A DNA stretch of 64,000 nt from Lachnospiraceae bacterium UBA3689 (GTDB lineage Bacteria > Bacillota > Clostridia > Lachnospirales > Lachnospiraceae), in contig DFIU01000010.1 of NCBI GenBank assembly GCA_002371465.1, forward strand, positions 1-64,000. The letters are read 5' to 3'. The notes beneath the pieces are model-generated. The model did not search any database and was not told the origin of the DNA. It worked only from the letters and a program-made list of their open reading frames with translations. Of the stretch, positions 43,078-51,246 are shown one piece after another. The first letter of the stretch is position 1, and each line of letters starts with the position of its first letter. A program made the translations under genes and the position numbers.

Positions 43078-44410
43078 ACATAAGAGCGAACCGGAAGCCC
43101 GGGAGGAGATTTTAAAGGCGGTCAGAGAGTACTGCGACCGCTACCACCAGCAGAAAAAAGAGTTTGAGCCGGGAGATCGGATTCCCTACGCCTCCCGTGT
43201 CTATGACCACGAGGAGATGGTCAATCTGGTCGATTCCTCCCTGGAATTCTGGCTGACCGCGGGACGGTATGTGGAGCAGTTCGAGACTGAGTTTGCCGAC
43301 TTTCTGGGAGTCCGCTTCGCCTCCCTGGTCAACTCAGGATCCAGCGCCAACCTGCTGGCTTTTATGGCTCTGACCTCCCATCTTCTGGGTGAGAGGCGGA
43401 TTCGTCGGGGGGATGAGGTCATTACGGTCGCCTGCGGCTTTCCGACGACGATCGCTCCCATCCTGCAGTTCGGGGCGGTTCCGGTCTTTATCGACGTGAC
43501 GATTCCGGGATATGACGCGGACGTCGCCATGCTGGAGCAGGCATATTCGCCTAAGACTAAGGCGGTGATGATGGCGCATACCCTGGGCAATCCCTTTAAC
43601 ATCAAGGCGGTAAAGGACTTCTGCGACCGGTACGGACTGTGGCTGATCGAGGATAACTGCGACTCTCTCGGCAGCACCTATACCTTAGACGGGGTTACGA
43701 AATATACCGGAACATTCGGAGATATCGGGACCTCCAGCTTCTACCCGCCCCACCATATGACGATGGGAGAGGGGGGAGCGGTCTATACCGATGATCCGCT
43801 CTTAAACCGGATTGTCCGGTCCCTGCGGGACTGGGGACGCGACTGCATCTGCCCTCCCGGCCGCGACAATTTCTGCGGCCACCGGTTCGACGGCAGGAGG
43901 GGGGATCTGCCCGCGGGCTACGATCATAAGTATGTCTACAGCCACTTCGGCTACAATCTGAAGGTGACGGATATGCAGGCGGCGGTCGGGCTTGCCCAGC
44001 TGAAAAAATTTCCGGAATTTGCCCGGCTGCGCAGGAATCATTTCTCTTATCTGACGGACCTGCTTCAGGGACTTGAGGACTACTATATTCTGCCTCAGGC
44101 AGAGGAAGACTCCGATCCCTGCTGGTTCGGCTATCTCATCACCTGCCGGAAGGGAACGGACCGGGGCAGGGTCGTCTCCTATCTGGAGGACCACAAGATC
44201 CAGACCCGTATGCTCTTTGCCGGCAATATCCTGAAACATCCCTGCATGGCGGACGACGATTATGAAGAGGGCAGGGACTATCGCGTGGTCGGCAGCCTTC
44301 AGAATACGGACCGGATCATGGAGGACAGCTTCTGGATCGGGGTCTATCCGGGCATGGATGAAAAGAAGCTGCAGTTTATGGCGGAAAAGCTGAGGGAAGC
44401 GGTAAAATGA
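43070..44410 (+). CDS. rfbH: CDP-6-deoxy-4-keto-glucose-3-dehydrase (E1)
   Basis: RfbH (E1) removes the C3 hydroxyl using pyridoxamine phosphate and an iron-sulphur cluster. In the 446-residue product the PLP lysine is replaced by histidine (FYPPHHMTMGEGG, H228-H229), the mark of E1. The cysteine set C259-x-C261-x7-C269, with C197 upstream, fits its [2Fe-2S] cluster. The ATG at 43070 has AAAGGAG before it. The reductase E3, which normally completes this reaction, is not in the window. Confidence 0.94.
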   Translation: MFEHKSEPEAREEILKAVREYCDRYHQQKKEFEPGDRIPYASRVYDHEEMVNLVDSSLEFWLTAGRYVEQFETEFADFLGVRFASLVNSGSSANLLAFMALTSHLLGERRIRRGDEVITVACGFPTTIAPILQFGAVPVFIDVTIPGYDADVAMLEQAYSPKTKAVMMAHTLGNPFNIKAVKDFCDRYGLWLIEDNCDSLGSTYTLDGVTKYTGTFGDIGTSSFYPPHHMTMGEGGAVYTDDPLLNRIVRSLRDWGRDCICPPGRDNFCGHRFDGRRGDLPAGYDHKYVYSHFGYNLKVTDMQAAVGLAQLKKFPEFARLRRNHFSYLTDLLQGLEDYYILPQAEEDSDPCWFGYLITCRKGTDRGRVVSYLEDHKIQTRMLFAGNILKHPCMADDDYEEGRDYRVVGSLQNTDRIMEDSFWIGVYPGMDEKKLQFMAEKLREAVK

Positions 44411-45729
44411 AGCAGGACAACTTCTTGGAAAAAGCCAGATGGAGCGGCTTCTTTGCCCTGGATGCCTTAAGGGGCGGCAGGGTCAAAGAGCGGTATAGGC
44501 AGGATCTGAAGGCCTACCGGTACGGGACCTCGGTTGAAGAGACCAGGGACCGGATTCGGAAGCTGATCCGCCATGCGGTCGCGACAACCGCCTACTATAA
44601 GGGGTATGATCCCGAAGTCCCTCTTGAGCAGCTCCCCCTGGTAGATAAAAATATCTTCCGGGACCACTATGACGATTTTCGATCCTTAAAGTATATCAAT
44701 GCTGCCGGCAACCGGGTTATGACGACCAGCGGGTCGACGGGGACCCCCCTTGCCATGGTCCAGGATAAAAGAAAGATTCTTTGCAATACGGCGGACAGCA
44801 TCTTTCTGGGGGCGCTGGCAGGTTATCATATCGGAGAGAAGACCGCCTTTATCCGGGTCTGGGTCAACAATGTGAAAAAGTCGAGGATCCGTCAGCTGGC
44901 TGAAAATATGGTCATGATGGAGAGCAGTTCTCTTTCGGATGACGCCATCCGGGGCATGCTGGATACCATCAAAAGGGAAGGGGTCAAGGTCCTGATCGGC
45001 TATTCCTCTGCCTTAGGGGAGATCTCCGCTTATATCCGGCGGACCGGGGAGGATATGAGCGCCTATCGGGTCCACGCCATCCTGCCTATATCCGAGACCA
45101 TGCCGGACCCGGTGCGGGACCAGCTGGCAGACCAGTTCTCCTGTCCGGTCCGCGCCTGGTATTCCAACGAGGAGAACGGCATCATGGGCCTGCAGGATAA
45201 GGAGGATAACTCCTACTATATCAATTCGGAGAGTTATTATTACGAGATTCTCAAGATGGATTCCGACCTGCCGGCGGAAGAGGGCGAGATGGGGAGAATT
45301 GTGATCACGGATCTGACCAACTACTGCTTCCCCATCATCCGCTACGACAATGGAGACACCGCTGTAGCGAAACGGACGGAGAAGGACGGCAGATTCCGGC
45401 TGATTCTGACGGAACTCTACGGCCGCCGCAGCGATCTCTTATATGATACCAGGGGCAATGCAGTCACCCCCTATGTCATCACCAACAATCTCTGGAATGC
45501 GGATGGAGTCGGTCAGTACCGCTTCCTGCAGACCGGGCTGACCGATTACGAACTCAGGCTGTCCGGTGATCGGGACCGGATGAAGCCGGAGGACCTGGTG
45601 GCAAGGATCCGTCCCGCTCTGGGGCAGGATGCTAAGATCAGAGTCACTTTCGTCGATGAGATTCCGGTTCTGGCATCGGGCAAGCGGAAGTATATTGAAA
45701 ATCTCTGCCCGGCATATAAGAAGTCATGA
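44407..45729 (+). CDS. CapK/PaaK-like adenylate-forming enzyme, first copy
   Basis: The 440-residue protein belongs to the CapK branch of the phenylacetate-CoA-ligase-like family, common in capsule loci. The AMP-binding motif TTSGSTGTP is near 103, and a C-terminal SGKRK holds the expected catalytic lysine. It could activate a carboxylic acid for attachment to a sugar, but the substrate is unknown and no acyl carrier protein is nearby. It is 4 bp overlapped with rfbH and with the flippase. A related copy is at 46987. Confidence 0.8.
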   Translation: MKQDNFLEKARWSGFFALDALRGGRVKERYRQDLKAYRYGTSVEETRDRIRKLIRHAVATTAYYKGYDPEVPLEQLPLVDKNIFRDHYDDFRSLKYINAAGNRVMTTSGSTGTPLAMVQDKRKILCNTADSIFLGALAGYHIGEKTAFIRVWVNNVKKSRIRQLAENMVMMESSSLSDDAIRGMLDTIKREGVKVLIGYSSALGEISAYIRRTGEDMSAYRVHAILPISETMPDPVRDQLADQFSCPVRAWYSNEENGIMGLQDKEDNSYYINSESYYYEILKMDSDLPAEEGEMGRIVITDLTNYCFPIIRYDNGDTAVAKRTEKDGRFRLILTELYGRRSDLLYDTRGNAVTPYVITNNLWNADGVGQYRFLQTGLTDYELRLSGDRDRMKPEDLVARIRPALGQDAKIRVTFVDEIPVLASGKRKYIENLCPAYKKS

Positions 45730-46925
45730 TGGAAGCCAAACGGAAGATTCTATCCAATACAATCTGCACGATTGCCGGAGCCCTCGTCTTAAACGGGGTC
45801 CTCCAGCTTCTGATTTATCCGGGTCTTAACCGGAACATGGGAATCGAAGGGTACGGCAGTATCCTCTATGTGATGGCTTTTGTCAACATCCTGGGACCCT
45901 CTATCGGTCAGTCCTTAAACAACAGCAGGCTGGTCCTAAGACGCAGCCTGCCCGTTTCAAACGGGGACTACAATACCGTGGTCCTGCTGTTTTCCGCGCT
46001 GGGAATAGGAGCGACCCTTCTTATTACCGGGGTCTCCCTGCCGCAGGCGGGGGCGGCGCTTCTGACAGGTCTTTTGATCCTTCTGACCAATTTCCGCTAC
46101 TACGGAGATGTTGAGTACCGCCTGTCTTTGAACTATCAAAGGTTCCTGGTCTATGACTGCTGCTGTGCCGCCGGTTACGGAATCGGCTACCTGCTCTTTC
46201 GGGCAGGCGGCAGCTGGTATCTGATCTTTCTGGCGGGAGAGGCGGCGGCTCTTCTCTATGTTGGCATAACAGGGACGATCTTTCGGAACTTTTTTAAACG
46301 GACAGAGCATTTTGGAACGGTGGTCAGCCGGGGAGGGACGCTTGCCGTCTCTTATCTCATCACCAACCTGACGCTCAACATGGACCGCATCTTTCTTAAG
46401 CATACGCTGGGAAATACGGCGGTATCCCGCTACTATGTGCTGAGCCTTATCGGCAAGACCCTGGTCCTTTTTGTGGCGCCGGTCAATACGATCCTGATTT
46501 CCTATCTGACCAAGGGTAAGATCAGGATGGATAAGAGGCGCTTTCTGCTGGCTTCCGGGGCGGGATTTTTGGTCAGCATCGTCTTCTTTTTCTTCTGCCA
46601 GATCGCATCCCCGATCTTTATCCGGCTCTTTTATCCGGATCTGGCCAAGGGCATGGGCGGTCTGCTCTGGATCGTCAATCTGACCCAGATCCTCGCCATG
46701 CTGTCCGCCTATCTCTTTATCATTGTGCTGACCTTTACCGGAGAACGCTGGCAGCTGGGCCTGCAGGGGGCTCACCTGGTCCTGCTGCTGGTCCTGATCG
46801 TTGCCCTGACTCCGATCGGGGGGCTGAAGGGCTTCTCCATCGGCGTTCTGCTTGCCAATGCGGCGCGGGTGCTGGCAGTTCTGCTCCTGGGAGTAGTTTC
46901 ATCGGGAAAAACAAGGAAGGTCTGA
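45726..46925 (+). CDS. Wzx-like polysaccharide flippase
   Basis: This 399-residue integral membrane protein has about twelve hydrophobic helices spread over the whole length and the weak sequence pattern of MOP-superfamily O-antigen flippases. It would move a lipid-linked sugar across the membrane. No Wzy polymerase was recognised in the window. It lies between the two CapK-like genes. Confidence 0.78.
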   Translation: MMEAKRKILSNTICTIAGALVLNGVLQLLIYPGLNRNMGIEGYGSILYVMAFVNILGPSIGQSLNNSRLVLRRSLPVSNGDYNTVVLLFSALGIGATLLITGVSLPQAGAALLTGLLILLTNFRYYGDVEYRLSLNYQRFLVYDCCCAAGYGIGYLLFRAGGSWYLIFLAGEAAALLYVGITGTIFRNFFKRTEHFGTVVSRGGTLAVSYLITNLTLNMDRIFLKHTLGNTAVSRYYVLSLIGKTLVLFVAPVNTILISYLTKGKIRMDKRRFLLASGAGFLVSIVFFFFCQIASPIFIRLFYPDLAKGMGGLLWIVNLTQILAMLSAYLFIIVLTFTGERWQLGLQGAHLVLLLVLIVALTPIGGLKGFSIGVLLANAARVLAVLLLGVVSSGKTRKV

Positions 46926-46986
46926 GGCGATAAGGGCTGGGGACCTTTGATGGGACCGCCGATCGAGCGGTCCGGGAGGAAGAAAC

Positions 46987-48336
46987 ATGGGAAAACAGCT
47001 GGGTGAAATCTTAAGAAGAAGGGCTTTCTTTGCCCTGGATGTCCTGCATGGGGGAGAACAGAGGCGGATTCTTGAAGTCGATAAGGCGGAGATCAGCGGC
47101 GGCGTGACGGAGGACTACCGGCAGCGCAGGCTAAAGGCGATCTTAAGTTACGCAGCGGCGGAATGTCCCTTTTACCGGGAACTGCCGGAACATGAGGGGC
47201 TTTCGGACTTTCCGGTGCAAACGAAGCGGGATTTTATCGATCACTACGAGGGGATCGTAAGCGATGAGTTCCGGGATCATAAAGACCGGCTGACTCATCT
47301 TACGACCAGCGGGTCCACCGGGACTCCCTTCACGGTTCTGGCTGACCCGGAGAAGATGAAGCATGTCAATATGAACTTCATTGCCGTCATGGAGCTGAAC
47401 GGTTTTCGGCTGGGCATGAAGCGGGGGGAATTCCGTGCCTGGATCAAGGGCAGGAATACCATTTCCAGGTGGCACAGTCTCCGCAACAATCTTCTCATGA
47501 TCGATATCTCCAATATGGGAGATGAGCAGGTCCGGGCGATTTTTGACCGGATCAAAAAAGAGCGGATCCAGGTCCTGGTCGCCTATTCCAGCGCGGTGAC
47601 GGCTCTGGTTGATTACGCGGAACGAAAGCATCCCGACCTGACCGGCTGGGACGTGGAGATGATCTTTACGATGGGAGAGGCGCTGCCGGAGTCGACCCGG
47701 GACAGGGCGGAGAGGCTGTTTGGCATAAGACCGGTTCTGTCTTACGGCAACAATGAAAACGGCTTTATCGCTGTTTCCCTAAAGGGAGCGGACACCTATA
47801 CCATCGACCTCTATCACTACCATGTGGAGATCCTGAAAATGGATTCCGATCAGCCGGCAAAAGAGGGGGAACTGGGGCGCATCGTCGTCACGGATTATTA
47901 CAACCGCGCCTTCCCCATGATCCGCTACGATACCGGAGATACCGGAAAAATCCGTACCTGGCGGGATAAAGAGGGACGGGTCCACGCGGAATTTATCGAA
48001 ATCTACGGCAGACGGGGCAGCCTTATTTATAATACCCAGGGAGAACCCCTGTCCATCCATGTCTTTATGAACAACCTCCTGAATTTTGAGGGCATTATGC
48101 GTCAGGCCAAGTGCATCCAGACCGGCGTCAGGGACTATATTCTTGAGCTCAATCCGGAAGAGGGAGCTCAGGTCGATGAAGAGGCGGTGAAGACATCCTA
48201 TCGCAAGTACCTGGGAGAGGATGCCGGCTTTACGATTGCCTATATCGGTACCATTCCGATTCAGCAGTCCGGCAAGACCATGGTCTGCGAGCAGAGATGC
48301 CCCGCCTACCTCAATAAGGAGCAGGAAAAGGCATGA
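46987..48336 (+). CDS. CapK/PaaK-like adenylate-forming enzyme, second copy
   Basis: This 449-residue protein is clearly a paralogue of the product of 44407-45729. Both share the RRxxFFALDxLxGG-like start, LTTSGSTGTPF here, the YSNEENG/YGNNENG segment, the ILKMDSD block and a C-terminal SGK. It has a separate ribosome binding site and a small GGACCGC/GCGGTCC hairpin (46953-46973) just before it. The substrate is unknown. It overlaps the TPP enzyme gene by 4 bp. Confidence 0.8.
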   Translation: MGKQLGEILRRRAFFALDVLHGGEQRRILEVDKAEISGGVTEDYRQRRLKAILSYAAAECPFYRELPEHEGLSDFPVQTKRDFIDHYEGIVSDEFRDHKDRLTHLTTSGSTGTPFTVLADPEKMKHVNMNFIAVMELNGFRLGMKRGEFRAWIKGRNTISRWHSLRNNLLMIDISNMGDEQVRAIFDRIKKERIQVLVAYSSAVTALVDYAERKHPDLTGWDVEMIFTMGEALPESTRDRAERLFGIRPVLSYGNNENGFIAVSLKGADTYTIDLYHYHVEILKMDSDQPAKEGELGRIVVTDYYNRAFPMIRYDTGDTGKIRTWRDKEGRVHAEFIEIYGRRGSLIYNTQGEPLSIHVFMNNLLNFEGIMRQAKCIQTGVRDYILELNPEEGAQVDEEAVKTSYRKYLGEDAGFTIAYIGTIPIQQSGKTMVCEQRCPAYLNKEQEKA

Positions 48337-50195
48337 AAGTTTCCGATTATATTGCCCGGAAGACGGCGGAGGCCGGAATCCGGGAAGTCTTTATGGTGAC
48401 CGGCGGCGGGGCTATGCACCTGGATGATTCCTTCGGGCACAGCAAAAACCACCGCTGTACCTTTCATCACAATGAGCAGGCCTGTGCCATGGCGGCGGAG
48501 GCCTATGCGCGGGTAGAGAACAGACCGGCTGCAGTTCTGGTGACGACGGGGCCGGGGGCGACCAACGCCCTGACCGGCGTTCTCTGTGCCTGGGCGGAGT
48601 CCATTCCCGAACTGGTCATTTCGGGTCAGGCGCGATTCGCTACGACGGTCCGCGGGATGGGACTAAAGCTCAGGTCCGTCGGCATCCAGGAGTATGATAT
48701 TGTCCGATCGGCAGCTCCCATGACCAAGTATGCGGTTATGGTTGAACGGAAAGAAGAGGTCCGCTATTGTCTCGAAAAGGCGCTCTATCTGATGATTAGC
48801 GGCCGACGGGGCCCGGTCTGGCTGGATATCCCCCTCGATGTGCAGTCGGCGGAGATCGAGCCGGAAAGTCTTAAGGGCTATGATCCGGCTGAAAATCCGG
48901 AAGAGGTGGTTCCTCCGATTGATGATGAGCAGATCAGGGAGCTTGCCCGGCACTTAAAGGGGGCGCAGCGGCCGGTCCTCTTCGGCGGCTTTGGCGTCCG
49001 AGCGGCTGGCGCAGCTGCCGCCTTCCGGGACTTTGCCGAACTGCTGGGGGCTCCGGTCCTGACCGGCATGTCAACCATCGACCTCATCGAAGAGGACCAT
49101 CCCCTTTATATCGGCAGGACCGGTATGACGGGGACCAGAGCCGGGAATTTTGCCATGGCGGGCAGCGACCTCTTTCTTTCCATCGGCAGCCGCCAGAGCT
49201 TTTTGCAGACCGGCTTTGATTATGCCGAGTGGGCGAGAGGTGCCTATACCATCTTAAATGACCTCGATGCGGAAGAGCTGAAAAAGCCCAACCTGCATGT
49301 CTCCATGCCGGTGGTCGGCGATGCCGGGGAATTGCTTAAAAAGCTGACAGACCTGCTTCGGTCGGAGGGATATTCCAAAGATCATCCGGTTTTTAAGGAC
49401 GGGGGCTGGCTTAAGAGAAACCGGATGAGGAAGGTCAAATATCCGCCCGTCACGCCGGCAGAAAAAGGACCCCAAGGCGACGGCAGGGTCAACCTCTACG
49501 CCTTTTATGACGGATTATCCGGCCTGCTTCCGGAGGGGACCAACCTCATTACGGCTGTCGGCACCTCCCGGGTCACGGGGACCCAGGTCTTCCGGGTCCG
49601 GAAGGGGCAGCGGGTCTTTGTCAATTCCGCCATCGCCTCTATGGGCTACGATCTGCCGGCGGCGATCGGGATTGCCCGAGCCAGAGAAGACTCCCCTTTT
49701 AAGGAGGGAAGGACTGTCAACCTGGTGACCGGAGAGGGCAGCCTTATGATGAACCTGCAGGAGATGCAGACAATCGCGACCAACCGCCTTCCGGTCCGCC
49801 TCTTCCTGATTCAAAACGGGGGCTATCACTCGATCCGGCAGACCCAGACGGCATATTTTAAAAAGCCCCTGATCGGCGTGGGACCGGAGAGCGGGGATCT
49901 GGACTTTCCCGATCCGGCTGACCTTGCCCATACCTTTCATTTCAGCTATGGAAGGGTCAGGTCCAATGAGACCTTAAAGGAGGACCTGGAGGCAGCCATG
50001 CAGCTGCCCCTGCCGGCCCTTATTGCGGTCGACTGCACCCCGCTTCAAAAGACGGAGCCCAAGGCAGCCTCCCGAAAACTTCCGGATGGAACCATGGTCT
50101 CTTCCCCGCTTGAGGATATGGCTCCCTTCCTTTCAAGAGAAGAACTGGAACAGAATGTTGAAATTCCGCTCACGGACAGCGAACGGAAACGCTAA
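48333..50195 (+). CDS. TPP-dependent enzyme, acetolactate-synthase-like
   Basis: The 620-residue protein has the three-domain fold of acetolactate synthase. E48 in HHNEQACAMAAEAYAR is the residue that activates TPP. The metal motif reads TGEGSLMMNLQ, with glutamate where most relatives have aspartate (GDG). A housekeeping branched-chain amino-acid role is unlikely, because there is no ilv neighbour and it lies after rfbF-rfbG-rfbH. The closest known logic is YerE, the TPP carboligase that adds a two-carbon branch to a CDP-keto-dideoxy sugar in yersiniose synthesis. That assignment is an inference. Confidence 0.8.
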   Translation: MKVSDYIARKTAEAGIREVFMVTGGGAMHLDDSFGHSKNHRCTFHHNEQACAMAAEAYARVENRPAAVLVTTGPGATNALTGVLCAWAESIPELVISGQARFATTVRGMGLKLRSVGIQEYDIVRSAAPMTKYAVMVERKEEVRYCLEKALYLMISGRRGPVWLDIPLDVQSAEIEPESLKGYDPAENPEEVVPPIDDEQIRELARHLKGAQRPVLFGGFGVRAAGAAAAFRDFAELLGAPVLTGMSTIDLIEEDHPLYIGRTGMTGTRAGNFAMAGSDLFLSIGSRQSFLQTGFDYAEWARGAYTILNDLDAEELKKPNLHVSMPVVGDAGELLKKLTDLLRSEGYSKDHPVFKDGGWLKRNRMRKVKYPPVTPAEKGPQGDGRVNLYAFYDGLSGLLPEGTNLITAVGTSRVTGTQVFRVRKGQRVFVNSAIASMGYDLPAAIGIARAREDSPFKEGRTVNLVTGEGSLMMNLQEMQTIATNRLPVRLFLIQNGGYHSIRQTQTAYFKKPLIGVGPESGDLDFPDPADLAHTFHFSYGRVRSNETLKEDLEAAMQLPLPALIAVDCTPLQKTEPKAASRKLPDGTMVSSPLEDMAPFLSREELEQNVEIPLTDSERKR

Positions 50196-50212
50196 AGGTG
50201 GAACTTAAGAAC

Positions 50213-51178
50213 ATGAAACGTAAAAAAAAGATCTCCGTTGTGATTCCCTGTTACAACGAGGAAGAAAATATTCGAGCCATGACCGAGACGGTCGTTGGGA
50301 TTTTTGAAAAGGACCTGCCGGACTATGATTACGAGATTATCTGTATCGACAATCATTCCAAGGACCGGACCAGGGTTTTACTGAGGGAGATCTGCGCTCA
50401 AAATCCCAGGATTAAGGCGATCTTCAACGCCAGGAATTTCGGCCAGATGCGGTCTCCCGTCCACGGTCTCAAGCAGGCTTACGGGGATGCGGTCATTCGG
50501 TTAAACGCGGACTTTCAGGATCCGCCGGAGCTGATCCCCAGGTTTGTTCATGAGTGGGAGAAGGGCAGTAAGATTGTGCTCGGAATCAAGAACAAGACGG
50601 AAGAAGGGGCTCTCATGGCCTGGCTTCGCAGGCGCTACTACCGGATTCTGCGGAAGATTACGGAGGTCGGCCATATCGAGAATTTTACGGGCGTGGGGCT
50701 TTATGACAAGGCTTTTGTCGACGTCGTGCGAAAGATTCACGATCCAATGCCCTACTTCCGCGGTATGGTGGCGGAATTCGGCTACGATTACGCCTCTGTC
50801 TACTACGACCGGCCCAACCGGCGGGCGGGGAAGAGCAAGAATAACTTTTACAGCCTCTATGATGTGGCGATGACCGGCATCACCTCCTACAGCAAGGTCC
50901 TGCTGCGGCTGGCAACCTTTCTGGGCGTCCTGATCGGAGGCGCTTCGGTCGTTATTGCCATCGTCTACCTGATCCTGAAACTGATCCACTGGAACTGGTT
51001 CCGTTCGGGCATCGCCCCCCTGGTGATCGGCGTCTTTTTCCTGGGAGGCGTGGAGCTCTTTTTTACCGGTCTGCTTGGAGAATATATCCAGTCCATCAAC
51101 CAGCGGGTTCTGGACCGGCCTTTGGTCGTGGAGGAAGAGCGGATTAACTTTGATGACAACACCCCTGTCAACGAGTGA
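50213..51178 (+). CDS. Family 2 glycosyltransferase, DPM1/GtrB type
   Basis: The 321-residue protein has an N-terminal GT-A domain (VVIPCYNEEENI, then RLNADFQDPPELI) and two C-terminal membrane helices (about 230-255 and 265-290). This is typical of enzymes that load a sugar onto undecaprenyl phosphate. A GTG at 50198 is a possible longer start. A strong terminator follows it and ends the first glycan transcript. Confidence 0.85.
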   Translation: MKRKKKISVVIPCYNEEENIRAMTETVVGIFEKDLPDYDYEIICIDNHSKDRTRVLLREICAQNPRIKAIFNARNFGQMRSPVHGLKQAYGDAVIRLNADFQDPPELIPRFVHEWEKGSKIVLGIKNKTEEGALMAWLRRRYYRILRKITEVGHIENFTGVGLYDKAFVDVVRKIHDPMPYFRGMVAEFGYDYASVYYDRPNRRAGKSKNNFYSLYDVAMTGITSYSKVLLRLATFLGVLIGGASVVIAIVYLILKLIHWNWFRSGIAPLVIGVFFLGGVELFFTGLLGEYIQSINQRVLDRPLVVEEERINFDDNTPVNE

Positions 51179-51201
51179 TCAGGGGCGCTGCCCCGTCCTG
51201 A

Positions 51202-51246
51202 ACGTGCAGTTAAAGTTTAGATGACTTTAGCTGCGCGTCTTTTTTT
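51202..51246 (+). terminator. Terminator of the first glycan operon, overlapping yfhO 3' end
   Basis: A 15-bp stem (51202-51216 with 51224-51238, two G-U pairs) closes a 7-nt loop and is followed by CTTTTTTT. On the minus strand the same bases encode the last residues of the YfhO-family protein, and its stop lies in the loop (51217-51219). Confidence 0.85.

Noticed and set aside
45957..46775. A 272-codon minus-strand frame inside the flippase gene
   Set aside because: Highly charged nonsense composition opposite a clear multi-helix membrane protein.
46953..46973. Hairpin before the second CapK-like gene as a terminator
   Set aside because: The 7-bp stem is followed by GGGAGGA, the ribosome binding site, and not by a T run.
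48333..50195. Calling the TPP enzyme a housekeeping acetolactate synthase (ilvB)
   Set aside because: No ilv genes are nearby, the metal motif is GEG instead of GDG, and it overlaps a glycan-locus gene by 4 bp.
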